Positions 1-11,078 of a stretch of DNA of 64,000 bases are shown piece by piece; within the stretch, counting starts at the first letter, position 1; each line of letters begins with the position of its first letter. Under the pieces are notes generated by a model that saw nothing but the letters and a program-made list of their open reading frames with translations, ran no database searches and was not told where the DNA came from. Origin of the DNA: Antilocapra americana (Eukaryota; Chordata; Mammalia; Artiodactyla; Antilocapridae); contig ML660777.1 of NCBI GenBank assembly GCA_007570785.1, forward strand, positions 936,363-1,000,362, in the 5' to 3' direction. The translations under genes and the position numbers were made by a program.

Positions 1-21
1 CACTGAGCCACCAGGGACGTC
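1..21 (-). repeat. Bov-tA SINE head, cut by window edge
   Basis: The first bases read TGAGCCACCAGGGACGTCC, the reverse complement of the tRNA-derived head of Bov-tA type SINEs. The rest lies outside the window. Confidence 0.5.
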
Positions 22-27
22 CTCCTT

Positions 28-215
28 CTTCTTATAAGGACACTAGTCCCATCACGGGGGCTCTACCCTCATGATCTCATCTAAAACTGATAAATTCCTA
101 AAGGGCCCACCTCCGTGCCATCCTAGTGGGGTTAGGGCTTCAACATATTGAATCTGTGTGTGTGGGGAGGAGGCCTTGGATACCAACATTCTATCCATAA
201 CACAAGCACAAAGCC
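28..215 (-). mobile_element. MaLR/MLT1-type LTR fragment
   Basis: The stretch from CTTATAAGGACACTAGTCCC through the CCTCATGATCTCATCTAA and GGGGTTAGGGCTTCAACATAT motifs to CATTCTATCCATAACA follows the reverse complement of ERVL-MaLR (MLT1/MST-like) LTRs. Only LTR sequence is present, no coding region. Subfamily not assigned. Confidence 0.5.
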
Positions 216-235
216 TGCCAGCGTCCTAACCCTTG

Positions 236-500
236 TCTCAGTTCAGTTCAGTTCAGTTCAGTTCAGTTCAGTTGTTCAGTCGTGTCCAACTCTTTGCAAC
301 CCCATGGACTGCAGCAAGCCAGGTCTCCCTGTCCATCACCAATTCCCAGAACTTACTCAAACTCATGTCCATTGAGTCGGTGATGCCATCCAACCATCTC
401 ATCCTCTGTGGTCCCCTTCTCTTCCTGCCCTCAATCTTTCCAGTATCAGGGTCTTTTCAAATGAGTCAGTTCTTCCCTTGTCCAGTAGCAAGCAAAAGTC
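236..500 (-). mobile_element. BovB LINE 3' end, 5'-truncated
   Basis: Reverse complement of the BovB 3' end: tail of TTCAG pentamers (236-272), then TCAGTCGTGTCCAACTC, GTCCATCACCAA and GATGCCATCCAACCATCTC. The tail pentamer is expanded to about eight copies. Confidence 0.85.
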
Positions 501-1227
501 ATCTGCTGCTGTGAAAGGGCAAGAACCTGCCCACACTGCAGACCCAACCCTCCTGTGAGGGGAGGTGAAAGCAGCCTACCACCAGGAAAGGGGCAGGAAA
601 CCCTCCTGCCCTTCCTATCATCATCCCAGGAAAGGAGAGCTGCCTGGGGGAAGGGGAGGGGTGGAAAGTCTCTCCTCTCATTGGAACTGAGCAAAAGCCA
701 TCTCCCCTTAGGGATCCTGCATAGGAACAGAACAGACAAGAAAGAAAAGGCAGCACAACATTGGCCCACGAGGGTGGAAGAGTAGAGTCCCTGTTGCTCA
801 CACTTCCCCAAAGCATGTGAGTGGAAGGGTAAGAAGACTTAGTGTCCCCAAGGAGACTCTGCCTGCTCGCAGACCCTTGGTTCCCTCAAGGCCTGCCTGC
901 AGCACCCTGTGAGCTGACACTCGGGATTCAAGCATGAATGCTACTTAAACCAATCTCCCTAGAACACCCAAGGGAACTCCAGCCCCCTCCAGAACAAGGT
1001 GCCTGATCTTTGGAATTCCTCATCTTGGCCCTGATGGATTGGATCCCACGCCAGCCCAGCTCTGCCTGCTGTCCAGGCTTCCCCAATTCCTTCAGCTCAC
1101 TGCTCATGAGGAAGTATTCATCTACCAGGCCCCATAGCATGGTGCTCTGAATTCAAGCAGCATCGTGTTCCTCTTTGCTGGCTGTTTTTTTCTCAGCCAG
1201 AAAAGTGGGTTCAGAGGGCCTATTCAC
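500..1227. other. Intronic stretch without recognised element
   Basis: Moderately GC-rich DNA with short open frames on both strands (446-816 minus, 555-785 plus). None resembles a known protein, and none has a splice or initiation context I would trust. Confidence 0.5.
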
Positions 1228-1756
1228 ATTCCTGCCTCCCATCTTTAAAAATGAACCAGCAATCCCACTGCTGGGCATACACACTGAGGAAACCAGAATT
1301 GAAAGAGACACGTGTATCCCAATGTTCATCGCTGCATTGTTTACAACAACCAGGACATGGAAGCAACCTAGATGCCCATCAACTGACGAATGGATAAGAA
1401 AGCTGTGGTACATATACACAATGGAATATTACTCAGCATTAAAAACAAATTCATTTGAAGCAATTCTACTCAGATGGACGAAACTGGAGCCCATTATCCA
1501 GAGTGAAGTAAGCCAGAAGCAAAAACAACAATACAGTATATTAACGCATATATATGGAATTTAGAAAGACGGTAACGAGAACCCAACATACGAGACAGCA
1601 AAAGGAACACAGATGTATAGAATAGACTCGTGGACTTTGTGGATGAGGGTAAGGGTGGGATGATATGGGAGAAGGGCATTGAAGCATGTTAATTGTCATG
1701 TGTCTAATCAATCGCCAGCCCAGTATTGATGCTCGGGGCTGGTGCAGCGAGATTTC

Positions 1757-1792
<36 letters not shown>

Positions 1793-1861
1793 GCGGGGGG
1801 GAAGCATATGTAAACCCATGGTGATATCATGACAATGTATGGCAAAAACAATAAAAAAAAA
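1228..1861 (+). mobile_element. Bovine-type L1 3' end (copy 1)
   Basis: It begins in the ORF2 C-terminal region (AAAATGAACCAGCAATCCCAC; the translation includes GIHTEETRIERDTCIPMF and RKLWYIYTMEYYSALK). It continues through the 3' UTR (GCTCGGGGCTGGTGCA, GCATATGTAAACCCATGG) to an AATAAAAAAAAAA tail. It is 5'-truncated. The normally mixed G-rich part of the 3' UTR is replaced by a pure G run (separate entry). Confidence 0.88.
1759..1790 (+). repeat. Homopolymer of 32 G inside L1 3' UTR
   Basis: An uninterrupted G run is followed by CCGC and seven more G. The sister copy at 3024-3505 has the ordinary GGGAGGGAGGAGGGAGGGG pattern at this position. Confidence 0.95.
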
Positions 1862-2310
1862 ACCCTCATTTGAATCAGTTCTATTCAGGTGGACGGAACT
1901 GGAACCTATTATCCAGAGTGAAGTAAGCCAGAAGGAAAAACAACAATACAGTATACTAACACATATATATGGAATTTAGAAAGATGGTAACGAGAACCCA
2001 GCATGCGATACAGCAAAAGGAACGCAGACGTATAGAACAGACTCGTGGACTCTGTGGATGAGGGCAGTGGTGGGATGATATGGGAGAATGGCATTGAAAC
2101 ATGTTAATTATCATATGTGAAATCAATCACCAGCCCAGGGTTGATGCTCGGGGCTGGTGCACCAGGATGACCCAGGGGGAGAGAATCGTGAGGGAGGAGG
2201 GAGGGGGTTCTGGAGGGGGAGCATATGTATACCCATGGTGGATTCATGTCAATGTATGGCAAAACCAACACAATAAAGTAAAGAAAATTTTAAAAAATAA
2301 AAAATAAATA
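1862..2310 (+). mobile_element. Bovine-type L1 3' end (copy 2)
   Basis: A second L1 3' end follows copy 1 head to tail, starting CATTTGAATCAGTTCTATTCAGG and ending GCAAAACCAACACAATAAAG with an A-rich tail. It differs from copy 1 at many sites, so it is not a simple tandem duplication. Confidence 0.85.
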
Positions 2311-3012
2311 AAAGTGTGACACTGATATCCACACCTAGCATCTCTCCTGATACAACCAGCATCCAGAGTGCTATGTGATCTCTTACAGACATACAACACA
2401 GGTCACACTGTGGTTTCAGGCCACCCTATCACTATTTCTCAATATGAAAATATGGCTTCTTTGTGCCCAACCCACTCAAACACTCAAGCTAAAGAAATCT
2501 ACAGCTACTTCTATAAACATCTCACATAATATCTTACCCCGAGTTCCCCTGGGCACAGATCCATTTCCCTGGTCCAGCCCCGTTTTCCCACTCCTGACCT
2601 GATTACCTCTACAAAAGAGAAGGAAGCTAGAATTTCCTGTGCAGGTGAACATCCATCAGATATTTCTTCCAGCCACCTGCCAGAGTCACCTACATCCACA
2701 CATTAGCCATCACCCACTCTGGGCAGCTGGTAGAGGTCCTGACCAGACCCACAAGAGAGGAGTTTTCCAGGCTTAGCCAAAGTAATTCTTCCTCGTTTTG
2801 GAAGACTCCCAATTGCTCCTCTCCTTCCCATCCTCAAAACTCTAATACTGCCCAACTTTCAATACGTGGAGATCAACAAAGGAAAAAGGAAATGAATTAG
2901 AGATATTAAGAAATTAAATTCTTTTCCTTTATAACTTCAAAAACAAGCTTGGACAGAAATAACTTTTAAAATCATATAATCACTGGGTAAATGCCTAAAG
3001 ATTAGCCTAGTT
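2311..3012. other. Intronic stretch without recognised element
   Basis: Ordinary AT-rich intronic DNA. Short frames at 2375-2602 (+) and 2511-2699 (-) are chance. Confidence 0.5.
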
Positions 3013-3023
3013 AAGAGTTGTTG

Positions 3024-3505
3024 CATCAACTGACGAATGGATAAGAAAGCTGTGGTACATATACACAATGGAATATTACTCAGCATTAAAAACAAATTCA
3101 TTTGAAGCAATTCTACTCAGATGGACGAAACTGGAGCCCATTATCCAGAGTGAAGTAAGCCAGAAGCAAAAACAACAATACAGTATATTAACACATATAT
3201 ATGGAATTTAGAAAGATGATAACGAGAACCCAACATGCGAGACAGCAAAAGGAACGCAGATGTATAGAATAGACTCGTGGACTCTGTGGATGAGGGTAAG
3301 GGTGGGATGATATGGGAGAAGGGCATTGAAACAAGTTAATTATCATATGTCTAATCAATCGCCAGCCCAGGATTGATGCTCGGGGCTGGTGCAGCGAGAT
3401 TTCCCGGGGGGGAGGGAGGAGGGAGGGGGGTTCTGGAGGGGGAGCATATGTAAACCCATGGTGATATCATGACATTGTATGGCAAAAAGATTAAAAAAAA
3501 AAAAA
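3024..3505 (+). mobile_element. Young bovine-type L1 3' end (copy 3) with target-site duplication
   Basis: It starts at CATCAACTGACGAATGG and runs to a 15-base A tail. The 11-base repeat AAGAGTTGTTG flanks it at 3013-3023 and 3506-3516. It is nearly identical to copy 1 over the shared part, including subfamily variants such as TTTGAAGCAATTCTACTCAG. It landed in the T-rich tail of the SINE that follows. Confidence 0.92.
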
Positions 3506-3510
3506 AAGAG

Positions 3511-3724
3511 TTGTTGTTGTTGTTTAGTCACTAAGTCGTGTCTCACTCTTTGTGACCCCATGGACAGCAGCCTGCCAGGCTCCTCTGTCCATGGAACTCT
3601 CCAGCAAGAATACTAGAATGGGTTGCCATTTCCTTCTCTGGGGGATCTTCCCAACCTAGGGATCAAACTCCCATCTCCTGCATTGCAAGTGGATTCTTTT
3701 CAGCTGAGCCACCTGGGAAATCCC
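3511..3724 (-). mobile_element. Bov-tA/BOV-A2 SINE
   Basis: Full-length reverse-complement SINE: TTTAGTCACTAAGTCGTGTC tail half, CTTCTCTGGGGGATCTTCCC body and GCTGAGCCACCTGGGAAATCCCC head. The L1 above interrupts its TTG-rich 3' tail. Confidence 0.88.
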
Positions 3725-3754
3725 CTTGTTAAGAGAGCAGACCTTAAAAAAATT

Positions 3755-3900
3755 AAAAAGTCAGGAGAAAACAATATTTGTAACTATGCATGGTGGGGGT
3801 GTTGTCTAGACTTTCATAATATATACAAAAATTGAATCATTATGTTGTACCCCTACAACTAATATAATGTTACACACTAATCATATCTCAATTTTTAAAA
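3755..3900 (+). mobile_element. Older L1 3' tail fragment
   Basis: ATTGAATCATTATGTTGTACCCCTACAACTAATATAATG and the A/T-rich end match the 3' UTR end of older artiodactyl L1 copies; the same motif occurs at 12690-12730. Confidence 0.65.
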
Positions 3901-5582
3901 ATTAGCCTGATTAAGGATGAGCCTATACTAGCAAAAAGGTTAACCAAATTCAAGATTCTTCTCAAAATTCAATCTGGATAAACTTGGTTCAGATTACAAG
4001 CAGTGAAGTATCTCTGCTTTCAAACAAAGCAGCAATTGCACTGTAAACAGTGATGAGAGAAAAACCGTGGCCCTTTGATTTCTCAAAAATGTGTATTTAG
4101 GCCAGCTAGGAAACAGTTCCTGGCTCCTACAAACTTGAATAAACTCTAGTACATCTGTAAAGAGAAGAAGAAGAAAAAAACAACAGTTGTTCAGAGGATC
4201 TAACAGAGAATCCTTCAGTTACATCTCCATTCATTGGTTCCATAATGTTTTCTTGTAGAGATAAGAATGTAAAAATGATCTGAAGATATAAAACATGTGT
4301 TCTAACAGCCTTCATAATCGTAGTCCTCTGGATAGTCACTACTTCTCAGGATACAAACGGGGTAAAATTAAAATTCCTGACATGTCAACTGATTTTAAGG
4401 AAATGAAATGTTTAACAAAATGAAACTTTAAAGCCTGAATTCTAGAATGGTGTTGGAAAATTACATCAACTTTCAATTTCCTCTCCAAATGTGACTAGCC
4501 CTAAAAAAGAGATGTACTCCCTTTTCTGGAAAACTTATTCTAGATATGCCTACTGTTTTACTGCTACTTTCACTTACAAATGACTTTGAGGACACTGGGT
4601 TTTTAAGAGACTCATTTCTCCCACTTTTCTTATGTCTTTTCTACTTACCTTTTAGAAGAAAAACAAAACAAAAAACCGCCACTAATTTTCCAGTATCTCG
4701 GACTTTTTCCAGTTGACCTTGGATGGCTAATCATGGAATCAGATCTGCAGGCAGATTATTCATTTCCTATTCTTTTCCATTTTACATGATTTATGAACAT
4801 TTCTCAATGACATAACAAACAGTGAAATAACTCTGCAGAATCCCTTGAAGACATTTACATAAACAATCGAATTACATGACTACTTTGGGATATTGAAGAA
4901 AGTCCTTCAACAGTAAAATAGGAAATAAATATTTAGGAGAACAATTTGAAGACCTTAGCTACATAAGATGGCCATTTTGTGCACATATTTACACCTAGTC
5001 TCTAATGGAGAATTTTAGTCATATGGAATTCCCCAAAATGAATACACAGAGAGAGACAACACTGGAAAAATTCTATATTTAAAAATTATAATTTCATGTA
5101 TTTGCAAGTATATTCTCATTTTACAGATATTCAAAAAAATGTTTCATTTTATGAATCATGGATACTTATATGTAGCACACTGAAAAACACATAAGAATTC
5201 AATTTCACATATTTCCTACTAAATATCTGTTTTATGAGCCTGAGCTCAGGTTTCAAAATAATATGAATTCACATACATTTCAACTGTACTGAACATGGAG
5301 CTATGTGGTGAAGGGGGAACATTTAGAAGGGATAATCTTTCAGGGAAGGATTTATAGGCACAAATCAAATAGCATTTCCTCCACATGACAAGAAGGAGGG
5401 TGTCCAGTCCCTCCATCTCTGCATGATTACTTGCAAAACTCTGTATGAGCACTCCATCTGCCCCTCCTGATGTGAGGATGATTCAGAGATTCAGAGAAGT
5501 CATCTTTAAAGCTGCAGGAGAAGTGCCCATGAGCAGGCCAGTTCCCCTGTTACTTACTCTCTGAATTTCCCTCATTTCCTTT
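3901..5582. other. Unique AT-rich intronic DNA
   Basis: No repeat, exon or RNA gene recognised. Small frames (4127-4339, 5246-5452 on minus) lack any familiar domain. Confidence 0.5.
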
Positions 5583-6110
5583 AGTTTATTCATTCAATAA
5601 ATATTTATTAAATCTTATGTGGCAGGCCATTGTAGGCCCCAAAGATACACTGAAGACCAAAGCCAGACATCTTCTCTGGCCTTATGGAGCATCTAATGAA
5701 GTAGGGGAGATGATGAAGAATGAGGAAAGCAGTTTATAGGGTAACTTGATCCAGATAAGGATTTAGGGAAGCCTCTCCTGGGATCTGAAGGATAAGGCAG
5801 GGTTAAGTAGTGAAATGGGAACTTCCTGCCCTGGGTACCACAACTGCAAAGGCTCTGTGGGATGATGGAACAGGGCAAAATCAAGAAGACCAGTTGGCCA
5901 GAGTCAGGACATCAATGTAAGGAGTGATACAGAAGCAGGAGAGGCAGGCAGAGCTGGTCGTGCCAGGGCCCTTTCCTCCGTGTTGAAGGACCTCTGAGAG
6001 TCACAGGAAGCCACAGAGGGGTATTGGCAGGCTGGGGAAGGCATGGGGGAATGGGAAGCATTAACTGATTTATATTGTGAAAAATTCACTTTGGCAGCAG
6101 ATTAGAGAAC
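5583..6110 (-). mobile_element. L2 LINE fragment
   Basis: TTCATTCAATAAATATTTATTAAATCTTATGTGGCAGG is the reverse complement of the L2 3' terminus. Further L2-like blocks follow (CTTATGGAGCATCTAATGAAG, AAGCCTCTCCTGGGATCTGAAGG, AAAGGCTCTGTGGG). Strongly diverged. Confidence 0.6.
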
Positions 6111-6659
6111 ATTTGGCGTGGAATCTAAATGGATATAGTAAAATAGTTAGAAGACTAGACAGCAGCCTAAGGGAAAGAATATTGTGGTTTATATTATGAT
6201 GTCAGTAATAGAGTTGGGCAGAAGTCATAACACTCCCAGACGTATTTAGGATGTAAAATCCACAAGAATGTGTATAAATTTTGTTAGAGATGATTTTCAA
6301 ACATGAACTGAACTCTGGTCAATATATGGAGAAGAATTACTGCAGTACCTCAACATCACTGTAATGATAAGAATTAGGAGCCAGGATCCTGCATTCAATT
6401 TGATATCATTCTTCTCTTTCCAGGAGGGAAATGGATTAAGAAGGGAGAGGATGGGATAGGAGGCCGAATTATTCTTGCCTGTGAATCTATAAAGTATCAG
6501 GCTTCCTTGGCTTAAAATCCTATTATCAGAAAAGCTAGCAATTGCAACAACATCCCCTTATTCTGCAAACTTCAAAAACCAGAGCTCCAGATGCTACAGT
6601 ACAAATTATTGTGAAGACAGGCTCTAATGATGGAAATGACAATGATATTGAAACTTTTC

Positions 6660-6800
6660 ATTCTATCAAGATCATCAATAATAAAAAGGAATTACCATTT
6701 ATTGAGAACCTTATAGCAGGCAATGGAACAGGAGTATTTAATCCTTACAAAAAGATTAGCAAGAAATAAATGAGACGAATGAAGCTCAGAGATATTGAAT
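6660..6800 (-). mobile_element. MIR SINE fragment
   Basis: TTACCATTTATTGAGAACCTTATAGCAGGCA, ATTTAATCCTTACAA and GAAGCTCAGAGA follow the reverse complement of MIR. It supplies most of a 75-codon open frame (6542-6769) that is therefore not a gene. Confidence 0.6.
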
Positions 6801-7227
6801 CACAATCTGTCCTGGTAAAGATTTGAAACAACCTCCTTCCATGTCCAGTAAGTTGCTCAGAACTTGATGATTCCTTTCACAATTTCAGCTCTAATATTCT
6901 TCTTGCTTATTTGAGTAGAGAAATCCATTTACTTCTGAATAGATTTTGATCTCTTGGAATGTCTGGCTACTTTCCAAGCAATGAATCTGGGACAACACAT
7001 CAGCACTTTCTCCCACCTTGGCCCTCAATACACTTTCAAATTTGATCATAGTTCAGAGTCAAAAGAGTGTCTATAAAATTCTCATTAATATGTAAATAAC
7101 AGAGATAGAGTTAGAAAGAGAGAGAAAAGAAATTAAGATGTGTCTTAAAATGTGAAATTAACATGATCTCTACTTAGTCCTTAATTTAGAATTGGATTGG
7201 TCCAGATGATCTTTCATACCCATACTT

Positions 7228-7437
7228 TTAGGTTTCCCAGGTGGCTCAGTGGTAAAGAATCTGCCTGCAATGCAGGAGATACAGGAGACAAGGGTTTGAT
7301 CTTTGTGTCAGGAAGATCCTCTGGAGGAGGGCATGGCAAGCCACTATTCTTGCCTGGAGAATCCCTTGGACAGAGGAGCCTGGCGGGGTCCATGGGGTCG
7401 CAGAGAGTCAGACATGATGGAGCATGCACACAGGCAC
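7228..7437 (+). mobile_element. Bov-tA SINE
   Basis: GGTTTCCCAGGTGGCTCAGTGG head, TGCCTGCAATGCAGGAGA, and the BovB-related GGGTCGCAGAGAGTCAGACATGA end. Confidence 0.88.
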
Positions 7438-7874
7438 CCATATTTTTATGCCCAGACCCACCAAAACCCCAAATAAAGTCATATGTACACTGCATGCTCA
7501 TAAATGAAAAAAAATGGTAAAAAAATAGATAATTTAAAAAATATGACAGTGGCTCATTCTTGATTCACTAGTTGATTAAATGCTATCTCAACACTGAAAA
7601 TTTTTAACTGCCTTTAAAAAAAAGAACGAACACCATGAAAATGACAGGTAGAAGCAGAATCTGAGATAGGAATTCAAATACAATTCTCCAGAGAAGCAGC
7701 AGCTGAGAGCCTTAGTAGTCTACACTCACAGAAGCTGGGGACCAGGGACATCAGTCCAGAAAGGGACCTGGGCAGGGAACCCATGGCATGCACTATAGGC
7801 CATTTTCCCAATGTGAGCTTGCTTTCTTCTAAAATTTCTCTGTATGTGGCATGCCCAGGAGGTTATTGTGCTCC

Positions 7875-7965
7875 TCTCCCTTTATGAGGAGGGAACTGAA
7901 ACTCAGAGAAGTGGAGTCACTCCTACAAAGCTAGAGAATCAATTAGCAGGACTGGAAATTTAAGC
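7875..7965 (-). mobile_element. MIR SINE fragment
   Basis: TATGAGGAGGGAACTGAAACTCAGAGAAGT followed by CAAAGCTAGAGAAT is the MIR core in reverse complement. Confidence 0.55.
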
Positions 7966-8525
7966 CAAATCTTCAAACTTCAACCTCCATTTATTCAAGC
8001 TGACAACGTGAAAACTTTCCCAGCATAAAAAACCTAGAAATGTTGGATAAAACATAATAAACATTTTACAAGCTTGGTTGAGCTCAGGGAGAGAACAGGA
8101 TCTATCCAGAGGCCAAAAGGAAAGAGGACAGTGAGTAGGAAGCATGTGCTGGTGCTCAGGCAGCCCAGAGGGATGAGGAGGTGCCCAGGAGTTTGGATTG
8201 TAATGACCACAGAAGGGCAAGAGTTTGATCTTGGACCCCAAAGTGAGGTAGAATGAGAATAGAACACCATGTGAAGCTGAGAACTTCACAGGGCTACAAG
8301 GAAAGGATGAACTAGAAACAAAGTCTACCCACAATGAGAAAGTAAGTGTGAGTTTCAGGCGGGGACTGAAAAAAGGAAATGTCTCCCTGAGAATTACTGG
8401 GAACTGATTTTCATTTGGGTTTTTAAACCAAATCCACACTAGGGTGAGTCTAGGAATCCCTGGAATAAGAGATTGGTCTCAGGCCAGAAATAGCCTGTAG
8501 CACCAGTCAGCAGTATATGTAACAC

Positions 8526-8740
8526 GCTTGAGTGCTCAATCACACAGCTGTGTCCAACTCTTTGTGACCCCGTGGACCATAACCCGCCAGGCTCCTCTGC
8601 CCATGGGATTTCCCAGACAAAAATACTGGAGTGAGTCGCCCATTTCCTCCTCTTCTTGACCCAGGGATCGAACCCACATCTCCTGCGTCTCCTGCATTGG
8701 CAGGTGGAGTCTTTACCACTGCACCACCTCGGATGCCCAC
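8526..8740 (-). mobile_element. Bov-tA SINE
   Basis: CTGTGTCCAACTCTTTGTGACCCCGTGG, CTCCTCTGCCCATGGGATT, ATCGAACCCACATCTCCTGC and CACTGCACCACCTCGG in order. Confidence 0.87.
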
Positions 8741-9749
8741 AGTAAACATAACACTTTTCTATAGAGAAATAGCCTTAGCCAGACCCCACACAATTCCACA
8801 GATACAGTGGCTGAAAATGACCCCACAAATCAAAACTACAAAATATCCAAGCAGGGAGCAATCTCCCATGACTAGACACACACTACTACTCCCATCAGTA
8901 GACACAATAAACAGCTAAACTAGATCCTCACACTTTCAAATCCAAATGTTCTTCCTTACCACTTGACTTCCCAAAGACCGAGTTGTTAAGACAGCTTCAC
9001 TCCAGAAACACACTATTTCTGGAAATGCAAGCCATGCACTACTATTTTTATTAATTCAAAAGATCTATTCAGTTATTCAAAACAGTTTCTCTTTGAATTG
9101 AGTGTTAAGGAAAAAGTGGACATAGACTTCTACTTCTTAAAAGAAGAAGGACTTAACGAATCTCTTTAAATTAAATACAGGCCTAGCTGGAGCAAAGCAG
9201 GTAGGACAGTCTTCTTGAACTCCCTTAGAGTCTTAGGCTTCTGGGAGGACTCCTCTAGAGCCAGGCATCTTAATCAGCTGTCCAAAGGAAGATTTAATCT
9301 ACAAATATTATGCAATCATTGGCCGTGATTAAAAAAGAGGGTGGGTAAGGAGGTTGCATTGTTTACCAACCAAAACAGTAACTACACTAGAAAAACGCAA
9401 CTCTTTTGTGTTTGGCAACATCACTCCTTGTGAATCAGAGATGATACAAATATCCCTTGAATAAATCCAAAGTGATGTATTGTAAACAAATACATAATCA
9501 TTCCTCATTACCGTTAATGCAGGCCACAGACAATAGCCCAAGCCTCGTATAACGAGGCAAGGACTCTTCAAATCACATTCAAAGCCAGATCCTTAAATAA
9601 ATCGAGGAAAAGGAGTTCTTTCTCTGCATAAAATTATTATTTGATTGATGTTCAACATTTTGTTCTAATTAAGGGCAAAAGATGGAAGAGGATGAAAGTT
9701 GAAGTAAAAACGTAGATTTGGGGAAGACAGGGAACTATATTCCGTAAGT
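8741..9749. other. Unique intronic DNA
   Basis: No element recognised. The minus frame 9329-9571 (80 codons) has no familiar domain. Confidence 0.5.
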
Positions 9750-9935
9750 TACAGATATTATGTCACTGAGTACTCACAAAATCCTTATAGGGCCGGCTTC
9801 TCAACTGATTTACAGGTGAAAGATCCTGGGCTCAGCGAGGGTCAGTAATTGGCCAAGGCCACAGGGCCACTAAGTGGCAAAGCCTCTGCTGGGATTTCCT
9901 GCCTCCAAAGTCCATAACTTTCATTAACCTCTACT
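9750..9935 (-). mobile_element. MIR SINE
   Basis: ACTCACAAAATCCTTATAGG, ACAGGTGAAAGATCCTGGGCTCAGCGAGG, GGCCAAGGCCACAGGGCCACTAAGTGGCA: nearly the whole MIR in reverse complement. Confidence 0.7.
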
Positions 9936-10179
9936 CATAAAGTCCGTCTTTAGATCAAAAGTTTATGAAGGATCTTCCTCTTTTGGGTTCAGAAAGTTCT
10001 GGTATTCCTCTTGGGGTTTTGAGTTTTTAGAAGGAATGGATTCTATTTGTTTTTCTGACTTGCCAAGATAGAGAAACAAAAAAAAATCCATTCATTCTAA
10101 AAATAGCCTTGGCTATTTTTTCTCTCACCTTGGCTCTGAGACAAGCTCAGAGCTAAGTTGTACAGCAGAGACGTACCCC

Positions 10180-10970
10180 AGTCCACACTCAATCTACCAC
10201 ATCCACAGATTCTACTTCTCTAATATCCTGTTCCATTCCTCACCCGGCTGCCTAGGTTCAGGCTGTTTCCTTCTCTCATCTGGATCACTCCTATATCTGT
10301 TCCTAGTCTCTGGGTCAGCCTCTTTCACACCATTCCCCACCTTGGGCTCATGGTGAACACTCCAAAACTCAAATCTGACCTTGTTGCCCACCTATGTAAT
10401 ATAATATGCCACCTTTCAGGATGATGGCAAACTCCTAACTTATCAAAGGAGTATGCTGGTGTGCTCCATTATGAACTGCATACTTCTCACCTACCTAGCT
10501 TCATCACTGGCCTCCATTCCTGCCCTCCTTAACACATCTCCTTATCCACTAAGCTCTGGGCACGCTGAGTGATGGACAATCCTCAAAGATCATCTCATTG
10601 GCCTTCACGTGCATGTTCCTTCTGTCTGCTAGGCTTCCTTCCCTCCTTCATCTGAACAACCCCTCCTCATCCTTCAAAACCCAATGTAAGTACCAACGCT
10701 TCTGGGAAGGCCTCACTGGTTATTCCTTTCACAAATCCCTACTGCCCTTCAGTGCTCCCACAGCATCTTTTTTTTTCTCCCACAGCATCTTATGAGTACA
10801 ATTTCCAACATATATTTTATCACCCTGTACTCTGAGCATTCATTTACCTCCCTGCCTTCCCTTTGAGGCAGGGGTTGATTCTTTTTAGGTATTGTATTCC
10901 CAATGCATGTCAAAAGGCCCAACACATACTAGCTGTTCAATAAAAGTTTCTTGAATAAATGAAAAAAAAT
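10180..10970 (+). mobile_element. L2 LINE 3' end
   Basis: CCTCACTGGTTATTCCTTTCAC, TCACCCTGTACTCTGAGCATTCATTTACCTCC, TTGAGGCAGGGGTTGATTCTTTTTAGG and the terminal CTGTTCAATAAAAGTTTCTTGAATAAATGA follow the L2 3' region through its end. Confidence 0.75.
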
Positions 10971-11078
10971 ATTAGGACGGTTTCTTAACATGATTCTTTA
11001 TTTTTTCAACATACTAAATTTTGAATTCATCTGTGAGGACTAAAATAGAGAAATTTATAAGATAGTGCTTTTTCATTT

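Noticed and set aside
6542..6769. 75-codon frame that looks protein-like
   Set aside because: Most of it is a MIR in reverse complement.
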